Part shown: in pieces, positions 15,855 to 24,594 of the stretch
Layout: the number at the start of each line of letters is the position of its first letter
Position numbering within the stretch: position 1 is the stretch's first letter
Assembly: GCA_015066525.1 (NCBI GenBank)
Contig: SVOG01000029.1
Coordinates: 1-35,709, forward strand
From: Oscillospiraceae bacterium
GTDB lineage: Bacteria; Bacillota; Clostridia; Oscillospirales; Acutalibacteraceae
DNA: 35,709 nt
Direction: 5' to 3'
The notes under the pieces: generated by a model
What the model saw: the letters and a program-made list of their open reading frames with translations, nothing else
Told to the model about the DNA's origin: nothing
The model's database searches: none
Position numbers and translations under genes: made by a program

Positions 15855-16007
15855 GTAAAGTGTATTCACTTTACGACAATGCCTTGTCGATAACGATGTT
15901 CAAAATTCGGTGCAAAATGTTCAAAACTGATTACGCACTGTTGAAAAGTCAGTTAAAAGTGTTAAAAATGTAAAGGCGTTTGACTTGTTTTGCACGGAAT
16001 TTTGAAC
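15855..16007. repeat. Non-coding hairpin cluster with a 110-bp inverted repeat between GH38 and ftsZ
   Basis: The 270-bp gap between the two convergent terminators holds no gene. It contains GTAAAGTG/CACTTTAC (15855-15874, 4-nt loop) and CGACAA/TTGTCG (15874-15889). A 20-nt inverted repeat at 15898-15917 and 15988-16007 has one mismatch and encloses a nested AACTGA/TCAGTT pair. This resembles a small MITE-like element or a structured RNA. No target duplication is evident. Confidence 0.55.
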
Positions 16008-16060
16008 TTTACACGCGAAAAAAATACATTTTGATAAAAAAATAACCAAGTGAATATACA

Positions 16061-16091
16061 AAAAAGCCTGCCACAAGATGTAGCAGGCTTT
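16061..16091 (-). terminator. ftsZ: ftsZ terminator
   Basis: AAAGCCTGC/GCAGGCTTT stem; on the minus strand it is followed by a TTTTTTGTA run. It lies about 17 nt after the ftsZ stop and closes the dcw cluster. Confidence 0.85.
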
Positions 16092-16107
16092 ATGATTTCT
16101 ATGTAGC

Positions 16108-17202
16108 TTATTTCTTAAAGAAGCTTACGATGTCGCTGAATGCGTCATCATCATTTGCAGAGAAATTGGACGGAGCAGCAACTTCACTCGGAGGGACAAC
16201 ATCCTTATTAGCGGTTACGGACTTAATCTCCTTGCCGGGGCCGTCTTCACCGAAACGGGTAGCGATAACGGTGATAATCATCTCGTCCTCAAGTTCCTCA
16301 TCGAAATTAGCACCCCAGATGATTTCACAATCAGGATGCACTGCTTCCATCACAACGCTGGATGCAGCATCAATTTCCTCAAGACCGATATCGGTGGAAG
16401 CGGTAATGTTAAGAAGTACGCCGCGTGCGCCGTCGATAGAAGTCTGGAGAAGCGGAGAGGAGATAGCCTGAGCAGCAGCAACCTCTGCCTTGTCCTTGCC
16501 CTTTGCACGGCCAACGCCCATATGCGCATAGCCTGCGTCCTTCATAATCTCGGTAACGTCTGCGAAGTCGGAGTTTACAAGACCGGTAGCGTTAACGAGG
16601 TCAGAGATGGACTGTACGCCCTGGCGAAGTACGCCGTTTGCAATCTCAAATGCGTTGAGAAGTGTAATCTTTTCATTTGTAACGAGTTTAAGGTTCTCGT
16701 TGGGGATGACCATAATGGAGTCAACATACTGTGCAAGCTCGTCGATACCTTCCTGAGCCTGTGCCATACGGCGCTTACCCTCGAATGCGAAAGGTGTTGT
16801 AACAACGCCCACGGTAAGGATGCCCATATCCTTGGCAATCTTAGCAACGACCGGAGCAGCGCCCGTACCTGTGCCGCCGCCCATACCTGCGGTGATGAAT
16901 ACCATCTCGCAGCCGGTAAGAATATCGGTGATAGCATCGCGGGATTCCTCCGCAGCCTTCAGACCGATTTCGGGTCTTGCGCCTGCGCCTCTTCCCTTCG
17001 TAGCCTTCTCGCCAATGAGAATCTTCTGAGTAGCCGCTGACTTGGAGAGAGCCGGCTTATCAGAGTTAATTGCTACAAATTCTACGTCTTTAATGTTGGA
17101 GCGAACCATTTCATTAATAGCGTTTCCGCCGCCGCCTCCAACGCCTACTACTTTAATCTGTACAACCTTGTTGTCGTCTGTGTCGATTTCGTATCTGCCC
17201 AT
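16108..17202 (-). CDS. ftsZ: Cell division protein FtsZ
   Basis: Tubulin-like GTPase forming the cytokinetic Z-ring. The 364-aa product shows the N-terminal VVGVGGGGGNAINEM, the G-box GGGTGTGAAP and the T7 loop NSDFADVTEIM. The C-terminal linker is short and the terminal peptide DDAFSDIVSFFKK is in place of the common DIPxFLRR, as in other Clostridia; it should still be the partner-binding tail. I choose ATG 17202 because AAGGAG (17210-17215) is spaced 7 nt from it; the ATG 6 nt upstream is too close to the site. It has its own promoter (17269-17297). ftsA is not adjacent, so membrane tethering must depend on a protein elsewhere. Confidence 0.97.
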   Translation of the reverse strand: MGRYEIDTDDNKVVQIKVVGVGGGGGNAINEMVRSNIKDVEFVAINSDKPALSKSAATQKILIGEKATKGRGAGARPEIGLKAAEESRDAITDILTGCEMVFITAGMGGGTGTGAAPVVAKIAKDMGILTVGVVTTPFAFEGKRRMAQAQEGIDELAQYVDSIMVIPNENLKLVTNEKITLLNAFEIANGVLRQGVQSISDLVNATGLVNSDFADVTEIMKDAGYAHMGVGRAKGKDKAEVAAAQAISSPLLQTSIDGARGVLLNITASTDIGLEEIDAASSVVMEAVHPDCEIIWGANFDEELEDEMIITVIATRFGEDGPGKEIKSVTANKDVVPPSEVAAPSNFSANDDDAFSDIVSFFKK

Positions 17203-17268
17203 TTTCATTCTCCTTAATTTATTATTCTCGTCAGGTGTGCGACCGCTGTCGACACCGTTACATTCGTT

Positions 17269-17297
17269 ATTGTAACAGTTTTGTAACCAATTTGCAA
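17269..17297 (-). promoter_or_regulatory. ftsZ: ftsZ promoter
   Basis: Minus-strand TTGCAA (17292-17297), 17-nt spacer, TACAAT (17269-17274). It lies in the 219-bp ftsQ-ftsZ gap and allows ftsZ expression independent of the upstream cluster. Confidence 0.7.
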
Positions 17298-17345
17298 TAC
17301 TTTTTATCAATTATTCCCGATATGTTTTACAAAGTTTTTGGTGAT

Positions 17346-17389
17346 AATCGCCTTTTCCTTTGTTCAATATATACAAACGGCGATTTTTT
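17346..17389. terminator. Hairpin between ftsQ and ftsZ
   Basis: AATCGCC (17346-17352) pairs with GGCGATT (17379-17385), with an inner TTTGT/ACAAA. The T-run is on the plus strand side, so as an intrinsic terminator it points against the genes. On the minus strand it could only slow or end ftsQ transcription weakly. It may block antisense transcription. Confidence 0.4.
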
Positions 17390-17421
17390 GTAAAGCGTTT
17401 AACTTTACGGATGAGATGTCG

Positions 17422-18396
17422 TCATTTCTCTGTAAAGTAAATTTGCTTGTCGGATGTGGCGGTTAATTCGCCCTCCGCCTGTGGATTCGATTCGCTGAGT
17501 TTATCAATCGCTGAAAGCGCGGCGTAGAGCTTATCCTCAGCATTATCCAGCGAGCCGAGTTTAATCGTGATTCTTCCGTCGAATACAATAAAGTTATTAT
17601 TAATATCCTGCGAATAAAGCGCGGTCACCTTCTCCATCTCAATTTTCTTAACGGTGTCGCTGAGTTTGAACAGATTTTTCTCGACCTTTTTATCGGTGAA
17701 TTCCACGGGTGTACCGTTTACCGCATTCTTAATTGCGGCTTTGCGGATTTCCACGCCCTTCTTCGGTGCCTTTTCCGTACGGGATTCAAGCACCTTGAAA
17801 TTATCATCCATATAGGTATAACTCTTATCGGCATTCTTGATATAATAAATCTGCGGTGTTTCCGTGATATTGACAGTAATCGTGGAGGGGAATTTACGCT
17901 TAATCTCCGCATGATAGATATACGGCAGATTCGTCTCGAGTTTTTCCTTGGCGCCCCCGGTGTCGGCGGTAAAGAGATTCTTCTCTGTCGCAATCGGGAG
18001 AACGGCAGAAATCTGCTGCTTCGTATACTGTTTATTACCGCTTATTGTAATGGTCTCAATCTTAAAGAGCACCGTAAGGCTCAGCACTACGATAACGGTC
18101 ACAATGCCGAGCGCAATCAGTATGGCATATAGGGCGCGGCGCACTTCCTTCTTGAGGCGGCGCTTTTGGTTCTGCTTTTTTACCTGCTCACGCGGCGCGG
18201 TATGCTGCGGGGTATGTTTGCCGCGCTTTTTAGGAGCGCTTTTCTTCGGTGCATCACTTGACGCCACACGCTGTCCCTGGCGGTAAATCTTCGGCGGTTC
18301 GAGACCGAACGAGCCAAGCGATGAGTCAAGCGCCTTCATTTCCTCAGTGCGTTCGGGTCGCCTTGGTTTACTTTTTTTACTATCCTTTTTCATCAT
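17422..18396 (-). CDS. ftsQ: Cell division protein FtsQ/DivIB
   Basis: Bitopic divisome protein linking FtsL and the septal PBP. The 324 residues comprise a long, very basic cytoplasmic tail (about 1-88), one membrane helix (about 90-112), and a POTRA domain opening FKIETITISGNKQYTKQQI (about 112-180). A beta domain follows. Weak sequence similarity is usual for the family; position in the cluster and the topology settle the call. Its start overlaps the end of murA by 17 nt, with a GGAGAG site inside murA, implying coupled translation. It ends the upstream transcription unit. Confidence 0.88.
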   Translation of the reverse strand: MMKKDSKKSKPRRPERTEEMKALDSSLGSFGLEPPKIYRQGQRVASSDAPKKSAPKKRGKHTPQHTAPREQVKKQNQKRRLKKEVRRALYAILIALGIVTVIVVLSLTVLFKIETITISGNKQYTKQQISAVLPIATEKNLFTADTGGAKEKLETNLPYIYHAEIKRKFPSTITVNITETPQIYYIKNADKSYTYMDDNFKVLESRTEKAPKKGVEIRKAAIKNAVNGTPVEFTDKKVEKNLFKLSDTVKKIEMEKVTALYSQDINNNFIVFDGRITIKLGSLDNAEDKLYAALSAIDKLSESNPQAEGELTATSDKQIYFTEK

Positions 18397-19645
18397 ACAC
18401 TCTCCGCATATCGGCTCCGAGCAAGGAGAACTGATGCTCCATACTCTCGTAGCCTCTGTCTATATGGTGAATATTATAAATCCTCGATGTGCCCTCGGCA
18501 CAAAGCGCTGCAATCACAACGGCTGCGCCGCCGCGCAGGTCGGTGCAATACGCCTCGGCTGCGTGAAGGGATTTCACGCCGTTGATAATCGCGGTACGGT
18601 CGCTGACGATAATATCAGCACCGAAACGGCAAAGCTCCGCTGCGTGCTGCAAGCGGTTTTCAAATATTGTTTCCTTGATAACAGAACTGCCCCGCGCCGT
18701 GCAGAGTGACGCCATTACGGGAGCCTGGGAATCCGTCGGGAAACCGGGATAGACGCCCGTCTGAATCGACTTAACGGCATGCGGTCTGCGAGAGGACTGA
18801 ATCCGCAGTTCATGATGACCCGCATAGAGACGGCACCCCATTTCCTCATAAACGCCGAGAACGGGGACAAGGTGGGTCAGTGACACGTTTTTCAACAGCA
18901 CGTCGCCGCCGGTTGCCGCCACGGCTGACATCACAGTCGAAGCGAGGATGCGGTCGGGTATCACGGTGTGCTCGGTGGTGTGCAGATGACTGACGCCCTC
19001 AATTTCGATAACGCTATTGCCTGCGCCGCTGATTCGGGCACCGGCGCGGTTCAGATAATCGGCTAAATCGCTGATTTCAGGCTCCCTTGCGGCGTTTGTA
19101 ATGACGGTCCTGCCGCTGAGAAGGACGGACGCGAGAATCACATTCTCCGTCGCACCGACACTCGGAAACGGGAGTGTCACGCTCGCCCCTTTCGCATCGC
19201 CGCGCTCGCAGCAGATATTGCTGCCGTCAAAAGTGATACGGTAGCCAAGCGTTTTCAGCGCTTTAAGGTGCATATCAATCGGACGTGCGCCGATTTTGCA
19301 CCCGCCGGGAAGAAACATACACGCCTTCCCGCACCGCGCACTCAGCGAGCCGAGAAAAATAATGGAGGAGCGCATCTCCTCCATCAGAGCTTTCGGTATT
19401 GTGGGGGATAAGATTTGCTGCGTATTGACCGTCAGCACATCGCCCTCGCGCGTTACACTGCCGCCGAGATGGGCGATAATAGCGCCGCAAGCGGCTACGT
19501 CGCTGAGGTCGGGACAATGATGCAGAATGCTCTCGCCCTCAATCAGCACTGCGCCCGACAAAATGGGCAGGACGCTGTTCTTCGCCCCGTGAACAGTAAG
19601 GGCGCCGCCGAGCGGCTTCTTCCCCGCTATTTCTATGTACTGCAT
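18380..19645 (-). CDS. murA: UDP-N-acetylglucosamine 1-carboxyvinyltransferase
   Basis: First committed step of peptidoglycan synthesis: transfers enolpyruvate from PEP to UDP-GlcNAc. The 421 aa match the family. Catalytic Cys116 is present in FLPGGCKIGARP, so the enzyme should be fosfomycin-sensitive rather than the Asp-type variant. Lys22/Asn23 in GAKNSVLPIL and Asp-Leu-Arg in TDLRGGAA complete the active site. GAGGGTG precedes the ATG. It sits between murG (56 nt upstream) and ftsQ (overlapping). Confidence 0.96.
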   Translation of the reverse strand: MQYIEIAGKKPLGGALTVHGAKNSVLPILSGAVLIEGESILHHCPDLSDVAACGAIIAHLGGSVTREGDVLTVNTQQILSPTIPKALMEEMRSSIIFLGSLSARCGKACMFLPGGCKIGARPIDMHLKALKTLGYRITFDGSNICCERGDAKGASVTLPFPSVGATENVILASVLLSGRTVITNAAREPEISDLADYLNRAGARISGAGNSVIEIEGVSHLHTTEHTVIPDRILASTVMSAVAATGGDVLLKNVSLTHLVPVLGVYEEMGCRLYAGHHELRIQSSRRPHAVKSIQTGVYPGFPTDSQAPVMASLCTARGSSVIKETIFENRLQHAAELCRFGADIIVSDRTAIINGVKSLHAAEAYCTDLRGGAAVVIAALCAEGTSRIYNIHHIDRGYESMEHQFSLLGADMRRVYDEKG

Positions 19646-19701
19646 TTTTTCACCCTCATTTCAGTTCATACTATGAAACGGGGGTGAAAAATGTTAAATG
19701 A

Positions 19702-20835
19702 CTATTTTACAAGACTGAGAACAATCTCCGCAATGCGCTCGCGCGCGTCGAGAATTGCCATTGCTCTCGCGTTCTTTTCAATTTCAAATAAGAGCGCGTC
19801 GTCGCCGAGGAGCTCGTCCATCATAGCGGCAAGGGAATCGGAGGTTAAATCCTTCTCTTCGATAATTCTTGCGGCGTTGCGGTTCACGAGCGCCATCGCG
19901 TTGTGGAACTGGTGATTCTCCGCGACATACGGCGAAGGAATCAGAATGGAAGCTCTGCCCATTGCCTCAATCTCGGAAAGCGAGGAGGCTCCCGCTCTGC
20001 CGATAACGAGATTGGCAGCCGCCATACATCTGTCCATATCGTCGATGTAAAGGCGTACTTCAACCGTTCCCTTCTTCAGCACGGTATCGCTGACGCGTTC
20101 AAAGCCTTCCGCCTCGAACTTATCGAGATAGTCCCTGCCGTTCGTACCGACGGAATGAATATGGTAAACACTGCCGTCCGCGGCGTGTTTCTTCAGAATA
20201 TCAAACATTGCTTCGTTGAGCGGTGCAGCGCCGAGCGAGCCGCCGAAGGATAGCACGAGTTTTCTATCCGCGGGGATTTGCATCTCTTTTCGCGCAGATT
20301 CCCTATCCTTTTCGAGGATTTCGCCGCGCACGGGCAGTCCCGTCACAACGGGCTCGTGCTTGCAGTCAAGGTGCTTCTTCGCATCTTCGACTGTGAGCAT
20401 CACGCGGTCGACCTTCTTGGCGAGCTGTTTATTCGTAATGCCCGGGAAGGCGTTTTGCTCATGGATGCAACAGGGCACACCGAGTTTCACAGCCTCATCA
20501 AGGACGGGCCCCGAAACATAGCCGCCGAAACCGACTGCGACGTCGGGTTGAAATTCCTTAATAATCTTCTTGCTCTCCGCTTCGGATTTCACGAGCTTAA
20601 AGACGGTGCTGACATTATCGGCAATCGACTTGGGCGAAAGTGAGCGCTTAAAGCCGCTGATTTCAATCGTCTTGAAGTCAAAGCCTGCACCCGGAACAAG
20701 GCGCGCCTCCATATGGTCAGCGGTGCCGATAAAGAGAATCTCGGCATCGGGATGGGTTTCTCTTATGTAGGACGCGGTCGCAAGCGCAGGGTTAATATGT
20801 CCTGCGGTACCGCCCGTCGCAAATAAAAATTTCAT
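19702..20835 (-). CDS. murG: Lipid II synthase MurG (GlcNAc transferase)
   Basis: Adds GlcNAc to undecaprenyl-PP-MurNAc-pentapeptide (lipid I) to make lipid II on the inner membrane face; GT28 family, 377 aa. The N-terminal glycine loop GGTAGHINPA (8-17), LSFGGSLGA in the UDP-binding domain and RAGASSLSEIEAMG (the donor-binding signature) are all present. It starts 3 nt after ftsW ends, so the lipid I/II steps and the SEDS polymerase are translationally linked. Confidence 0.96.
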   Translation of the reverse strand: MKFLFATGGTAGHINPALATASYIRETHPDAEILFIGTADHMEARLVPGAGFDFKTIEISGFKRSLSPKSIADNVSTVFKLVKSEAESKKIIKEFQPDVAVGFGGYVSGPVLDEAVKLGVPCCIHEQNAFPGITNKQLAKKVDRVMLTVEDAKKHLDCKHEPVVTGLPVRGEILEKDRESARKEMQIPADRKLVLSFGGSLGAAPLNEAMFDILKKHAADGSVYHIHSVGTNGRDYLDKFEAEGFERVSDTVLKKGTVEVRLYIDDMDRCMAAANLVIGRAGASSLSEIEAMGRASILIPSPYVAENHQFHNAMALVNRNAARIIEEKDLTSDSLAAMMDELLGDDALLFEIEKNARAMAILDARERIAEIVLSLVK

Positions 20836-20838
20836 AGC

Positions 20839-22053
20839 TTATACCTTTTTCTGATTGGATTTTCGGGAAATGGAGAGCACAACACCCATCTCAAAAAGGA
20901 GCATCAGTATCGCCGTGCCGCCATAGGAGAAAAACGGCAGCGCGATACCCGTATTAGGAATCGTGTCGGTCACAACCATAATATTAAATATCGTCTGCAC
21001 CGCTACCTGAGAGACAATGCCGATGACGACGAGTGCACCGAAACGGTCGTCGGTACGCATCGCTATCTGGATGCCGCGGATAAACAGGAGCGCAAAGAGC
21101 AGAATAATCAATCCTGCGCCGAGGAATCCGAGTTCCTCGCACACGATGGCGAAGATAAAGTCATTTTGCGGCTCGGACACATAGAGGAATTTCTGCTTGG
21201 AATTGCCGAGTCCTGTGCCGAAGAAACCGCCGGAGCCGATGGCGTAAAGCGAGTTATTTGTCTGCCAGCGCGCCCCCTTCGGGTCGTAGCCTTTATCGAG
21301 CCACGCCTTGATTCTGTCACCCGCGTAGTTCATCAGCACCTCCGGATTGAGGACAACAACGACGATGACCGCCGCCATAATGCCGACACCGAGGGCGAAG
21401 AGTCGCCAGTCGGAGCCGCCGCAAAACATAATCGTAGCGCCGATGCAGAACACAAGAATCGTGCAAGACAGATGATGTTCGAGATAAATAAGTCCGCAGA
21501 AAACGGCAAGAATTGCCACGGGAATGACAACGCCGTGAACGGGATTCTTCATTTTCTTTGCATTCTTGGTAACATAATCCGCCATCACGATAACGACCGT
21601 AAACTTTGCGATATCGGAAGGCTGCAGGGTAATCGGACCGAGCGGAATCCATCGCTTGAAGTCGCCGAGATTCGTGTGGTAAAAGAGCACGACGACGAGA
21701 AGCAGGAGCGTCACCGCGGTCAGCGGTTTGATGATGACCTTTAAGAGGCGGTAATTCATCTTGGACACCGCAAGCATCACAATCACGCCTGCGATGGCAA
21801 ACACGAGCTGACGGCTGAAAAAGTAATAGGAATTTCCCTCATTTTGCAGCGCATAGGGATATGACGCGGAAAAGAGCATCACGAGTCCGACGGTCAAAAG
21901 CGCAATCGTCAGCGCAAAAAACGGAATATCCATTCCGCCGAGGGTGAATATGTCGTTCTTATTCAGTTTTGAGCCACTGTGTTTGACTACCTTTTGCGGC
22001 TCCTGAGGCTGAGGTCTGTTGTACCTCTTGGGAGGCTCGAGATAATCCGACAT
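20839..22053 (-). CDS. ftsW: SEDS peptidoglycan glycosyltransferase FtsW
   Basis: Integral membrane septal peptidoglycan polymerase of the SEDS family that works with the class B PBP encoded upstream. The 404 residues have a proline-rich cytoplasmic head (about 1-40) and about ten membrane helices. The ARWQTNNSLYAIGSGGFFGTGLGNSKQKF loop and the C-terminal NTGIALPFFSYGGTAIL are typical SEDS signatures. RodA/SpoVE paralogues are possible, but placement between mraY and murG favours FtsW. AAGGTGAG precedes the ATG. Confidence 0.93.
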   Translation of the reverse strand: MSDYLEPPKRYNRPQPQEPQKVVKHSGSKLNKNDIFTLGGMDIPFFALTIALLTVGLVMLFSASYPYALQNEGNSYYFFSRQLVFAIAGVIVMLAVSKMNYRLLKVIIKPLTAVTLLLLVVVLFYHTNLGDFKRWIPLGPITLQPSDIAKFTVVIVMADYVTKNAKKMKNPVHGVVIPVAILAVFCGLIYLEHHLSCTILVFCIGATIMFCGGSDWRLFALGVGIMAAVIVVVVLNPEVLMNYAGDRIKAWLDKGYDPKGARWQTNNSLYAIGSGGFFGTGLGNSKQKFLYVSEPQNDFIFAIVCEELGFLGAGLIILLFALLFIRGIQIAMRTDDRFGALVVIGIVSQVAVQTIFNIMVVTDTIPNTGIALPFFSYGGTAILMLLFEMGVVLSISRKSNQKKV

Positions 22054-22083
22054 ACGCTCACCTTCTTTAATATATTGATATAC

Positions 22084-23130
22084 TTATTTCTGTCCGAAAT
22101 AGAGGAGAAGGAGTGCGAGTGCACATCCGACGATATTCACAAGCGAGAATACGACGCAGATTTTCTTTTCCTTCCAGCCACACATTTCAAAATGGTGGTG
22201 AATCGGCGCCATCTTAAACACGCGCTTGCCGTGGGTGAGTTTGAAATAACCAATCTGGATAATATCGCTCATCGTTTCGCATACATAGATAATACCGATG
22301 AAAATCAAAAGTATCGGGCATTTAATCGCGTAGCCGAGACCGACTACCATACCGCCGAGGAAGAGCGAGCCCGTGTCGCCCATAAAGGTCTTGGCAGGGT
22401 TCCAGTTCCAGCAGAGAAATCCGCACATACCGCCGAGCAGCGCGCCCGCAAGAATACCGAGTCCCGCATAGCCGAGAATACCCGCCGCAATAATGAATGT
22501 TACGGCTACGGTTGCAGTAACGCTCGAGCAGAGTCCGTCGATACCGTCGGTCAGGTTGACGGAATTGACGCCGCCGTAAACGATAAATACGGTAAGTACC
22601 CAGAAGATAATGCCGGTCAGTAAGTTCTTCTCAAAATTGACCGTACCGAGAAACGGAATCTCCCACACGGTGTTATGGGAGAGCCAGAGCGTTGCAGTAT
22701 AACCAAGGGTTACAACGAGCTGACCGAGAGTCTTTTGCTTAGCGGAAAGTCCCTCATTTCTCTTCAATTTAATCTTAATAAAGTCATCGGAGAAGCCGAC
22801 GATGCCGCAGCCGAGCGCAAGTCCGAGTGCCGCAAACATCAGCACCTTGTCGCGGCCGATAAGTACGGAGGCGTAGTCACTCTCAAGATTGCCGCCCGAA
22901 AGGGTGAAACAAAGCACGCCGACTATCACGGCAACGATGATACCGATAATGAACATCAGACCGCCCATATTCGGTGTACCCTGCTTGGACTTATGCCAGG
23001 AGGGTCCGATTTCGAGGATTGTCTGACCGAATTTTAGCTTTCTGAGCCACGGGATAATGATAAATCCGAGCGCACCGGTTACTCCGAAAGCAACCACGGC
23101 ACTGATAATAATGGCGATTGTACTGCTCAT
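22084..23130 (-). CDS. mraY: Phospho-MurNAc-pentapeptide translocase
   Basis: Ten-TM enzyme that attaches phospho-MurNAc-pentapeptide to undecaprenyl phosphate, forming lipid I. The 348 aa contain NLTDGIDGL and FMGDTGSLFLGG, both with catalytic or Mg-binding aspartates, and the C-terminal APIHHHFEMCGWKE histidine loop. AGGAG precedes the ATG. It directly follows murE with no murF between, which is unusual for a dcw cluster. The ftsW gene begins 30 nt downstream with no murD between. Confidence 0.97.
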   Translation of the reverse strand: MSSTIAIIISAVVAFGVTGALGFIIIPWLRKLKFGQTILEIGPSWHKSKQGTPNMGGLMFIIGIIVAVIVGVLCFTLSGGNLESDYASVLIGRDKVLMFAALGLALGCGIVGFSDDFIKIKLKRNEGLSAKQKTLGQLVVTLGYTATLWLSHNTVWEIPFLGTVNFEKNLLTGIIFWVLTVFIVYGGVNSVNLTDGIDGLCSSVTATVAVTFIIAAGILGYAGLGILAGALLGGMCGFLCWNWNPAKTFMGDTGSLFLGGMVVGLGYAIKCPILLIFIGIIYVCETMSDIIQIGYFKLTHGKRVFKMAPIHHHFEMCGWKEKKICVVFSLVNIVGCALALLLLYFGQK

Positions 23131-23151
23131 AATTTATTCTCCTGAATTTCG

Positions 23152-24582
23152 TTACTTATTTTCGAGAACTTCCGCGACGACTTCGCGTTCGTCAAAATGG
23201 ATGGTGCCGGTGGGCAAAATCTGATAGGTTTCGTGCCCCTTGCCGGCGAGGAGGATGATGTCGTCAGGTTGTGCGTGATCCATCGCCCATTTAATTGCAT
23301 CCTTGCGGTTGACGACCACCTCATAAGGCGTTTTTGTATCCTTCATTCCCTCGAGGATATCATCGATAATCTTCTCGGCGTCCTCGCTGCGCGGGTTATC
23401 GGAGGTAACCACGCAGAAATCCGAGAGTTCCGCCGCAATCCTGCCCATCTTCGGGCGTTTGGTACGGTCACGGTCACCGCCGCAGCCAAAGAGGGTGACG
23501 ACCCTGCCGCGGGCAATTTCCTTGAGCGACGAGATGATATTCTCGAGTCCGTCGGGAGAATGGGCGTAGTCGATAATGACGGTGTAATCCGTATCGGTCG
23601 GTACAACCTCAATTCTGCCCTTGACGCCGTTTGATTTTGCAATCGCACCGATGACTGCCTCGAGTTCAAAGCCGAGGGTCAAGGCTACTGACGCGGCACA
23701 GAGTGAATTATACACGCTGAATCTGCCGGGAATCGGACATTTCACCGTGCCGATTCTGTCGCAGACAAGTTCATATTTCACACCGTTCGGTGAGAACACC
23801 ACGTTGCGGGCGGTAAAGTCGCTGTTGAGATTCTTTACGCCGTAAGTCTTTACCTGACACGGCAGTCCTTCGACAATTTTCAGTCCGTTCTCGTCGTCGA
23901 CATTCGTCAGCGCAATGTCACAGCTTTCAAAAAGCATACGCTTTGCATTAAAGTAATTTTCCCATGTCTTATGATAATCGAGATGGTCCTGGGTCAAATT
24001 CGTAAACACGCCGAGGAGAAAGCGGATACCCGCTACCCTGCCCTGTGCAAGCGCCTGGGAGGAAACCTCCATCACGCAGTACTCGCAGGCGGCGTCGACC
24101 ATTTTGCGAAAGAGGGATTGGAGTTCGTGCGGGTCCGGGGTCGTATAGTGCGCGGGATAAATCTCGTCGCCGACCATATTCTGCACCGTGCCCACAAGTC
24201 CGACCTTCTTACCGACATTTTCGAGAATCTGCTTAATCAGAAATGTCGTAGTCGTCTTGCCGTTCGTACCCGTCAGTCCGATGAGTTTCAGCCTGTCGGC
24301 AGGATTGCCGAAGAAATTGGCGCAGATGGCGGAATAGGCATCACGCGTGGAATCCACGATTATCTGTGCATCGAGACCGAGGTCGCGTTCTGCCACAACG
24401 GCTACGGCGCCCTTTTCGAGCATTTCGGCAGCGGCGCTGTGTCCGTCAAAGGTAGCGCCTTTGATACAGACGAAGAGATAGCCCTCCTTCACCTGGCGGG
24501 AGTCGGCGGTCACCTCGACAACCTCACGGTCGGTATACGCATTTTTCACTTCAATGTTTTTTAAGAGTTCGGATAATTTCAT
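23152..24582 (-). CDS. murE: UDP-MurNAc-tripeptide synthetase (meso-DAP type)
   Basis: ATP-dependent Mur ligase adding the third stem-peptide residue. The 476 aa show the P-loop GTNGKTTT (105-112), TTPDPHELQ and SSQALAQGRV in the substrate domain, and DNPRSED in the C-terminal domain. DNPR is the signature of meso-diaminopimelate-adding enzymes, so the wall should be DAP-type. GAGGAA precedes the ATG; the PBP gene ends 12 nt upstream. Confidence 0.96.
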   Translation of the reverse strand: MKLSELLKNIEVKNAYTDREVVEVTADSRQVKEGYLFVCIKGATFDGHSAAAEMLEKGAVAVVAERDLGLDAQIIVDSTRDAYSAICANFFGNPADRLKLIGLTGTNGKTTTTFLIKQILENVGKKVGLVGTVQNMVGDEIYPAHYTTPDPHELQSLFRKMVDAACEYCVMEVSSQALAQGRVAGIRFLLGVFTNLTQDHLDYHKTWENYFNAKRMLFESCDIALTNVDDENGLKIVEGLPCQVKTYGVKNLNSDFTARNVVFSPNGVKYELVCDRIGTVKCPIPGRFSVYNSLCAASVALTLGFELEAVIGAIAKSNGVKGRIEVVPTDTDYTVIIDYAHSPDGLENIISSLKEIARGRVVTLFGCGGDRDRTKRPKMGRIAAELSDFCVVTSDNPRSEDAEKIIDDILEGMKDTKTPYEVVVNRKDAIKWAMDHAQPDDIILLAGKGHETYQILPTGTIHFDEREVVAEVLENK

Positions 24583-24594
24583 ACTGTTTCCTCG

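Noticed and set aside
17203-17310. N-terminal extension of FtsZ by 36 residues
   Set aside because: It covers the ftsZ promoter, lacks homology to FtsZ and has no SD; the ATG at 17202 is correctly placed after AAGGAG.
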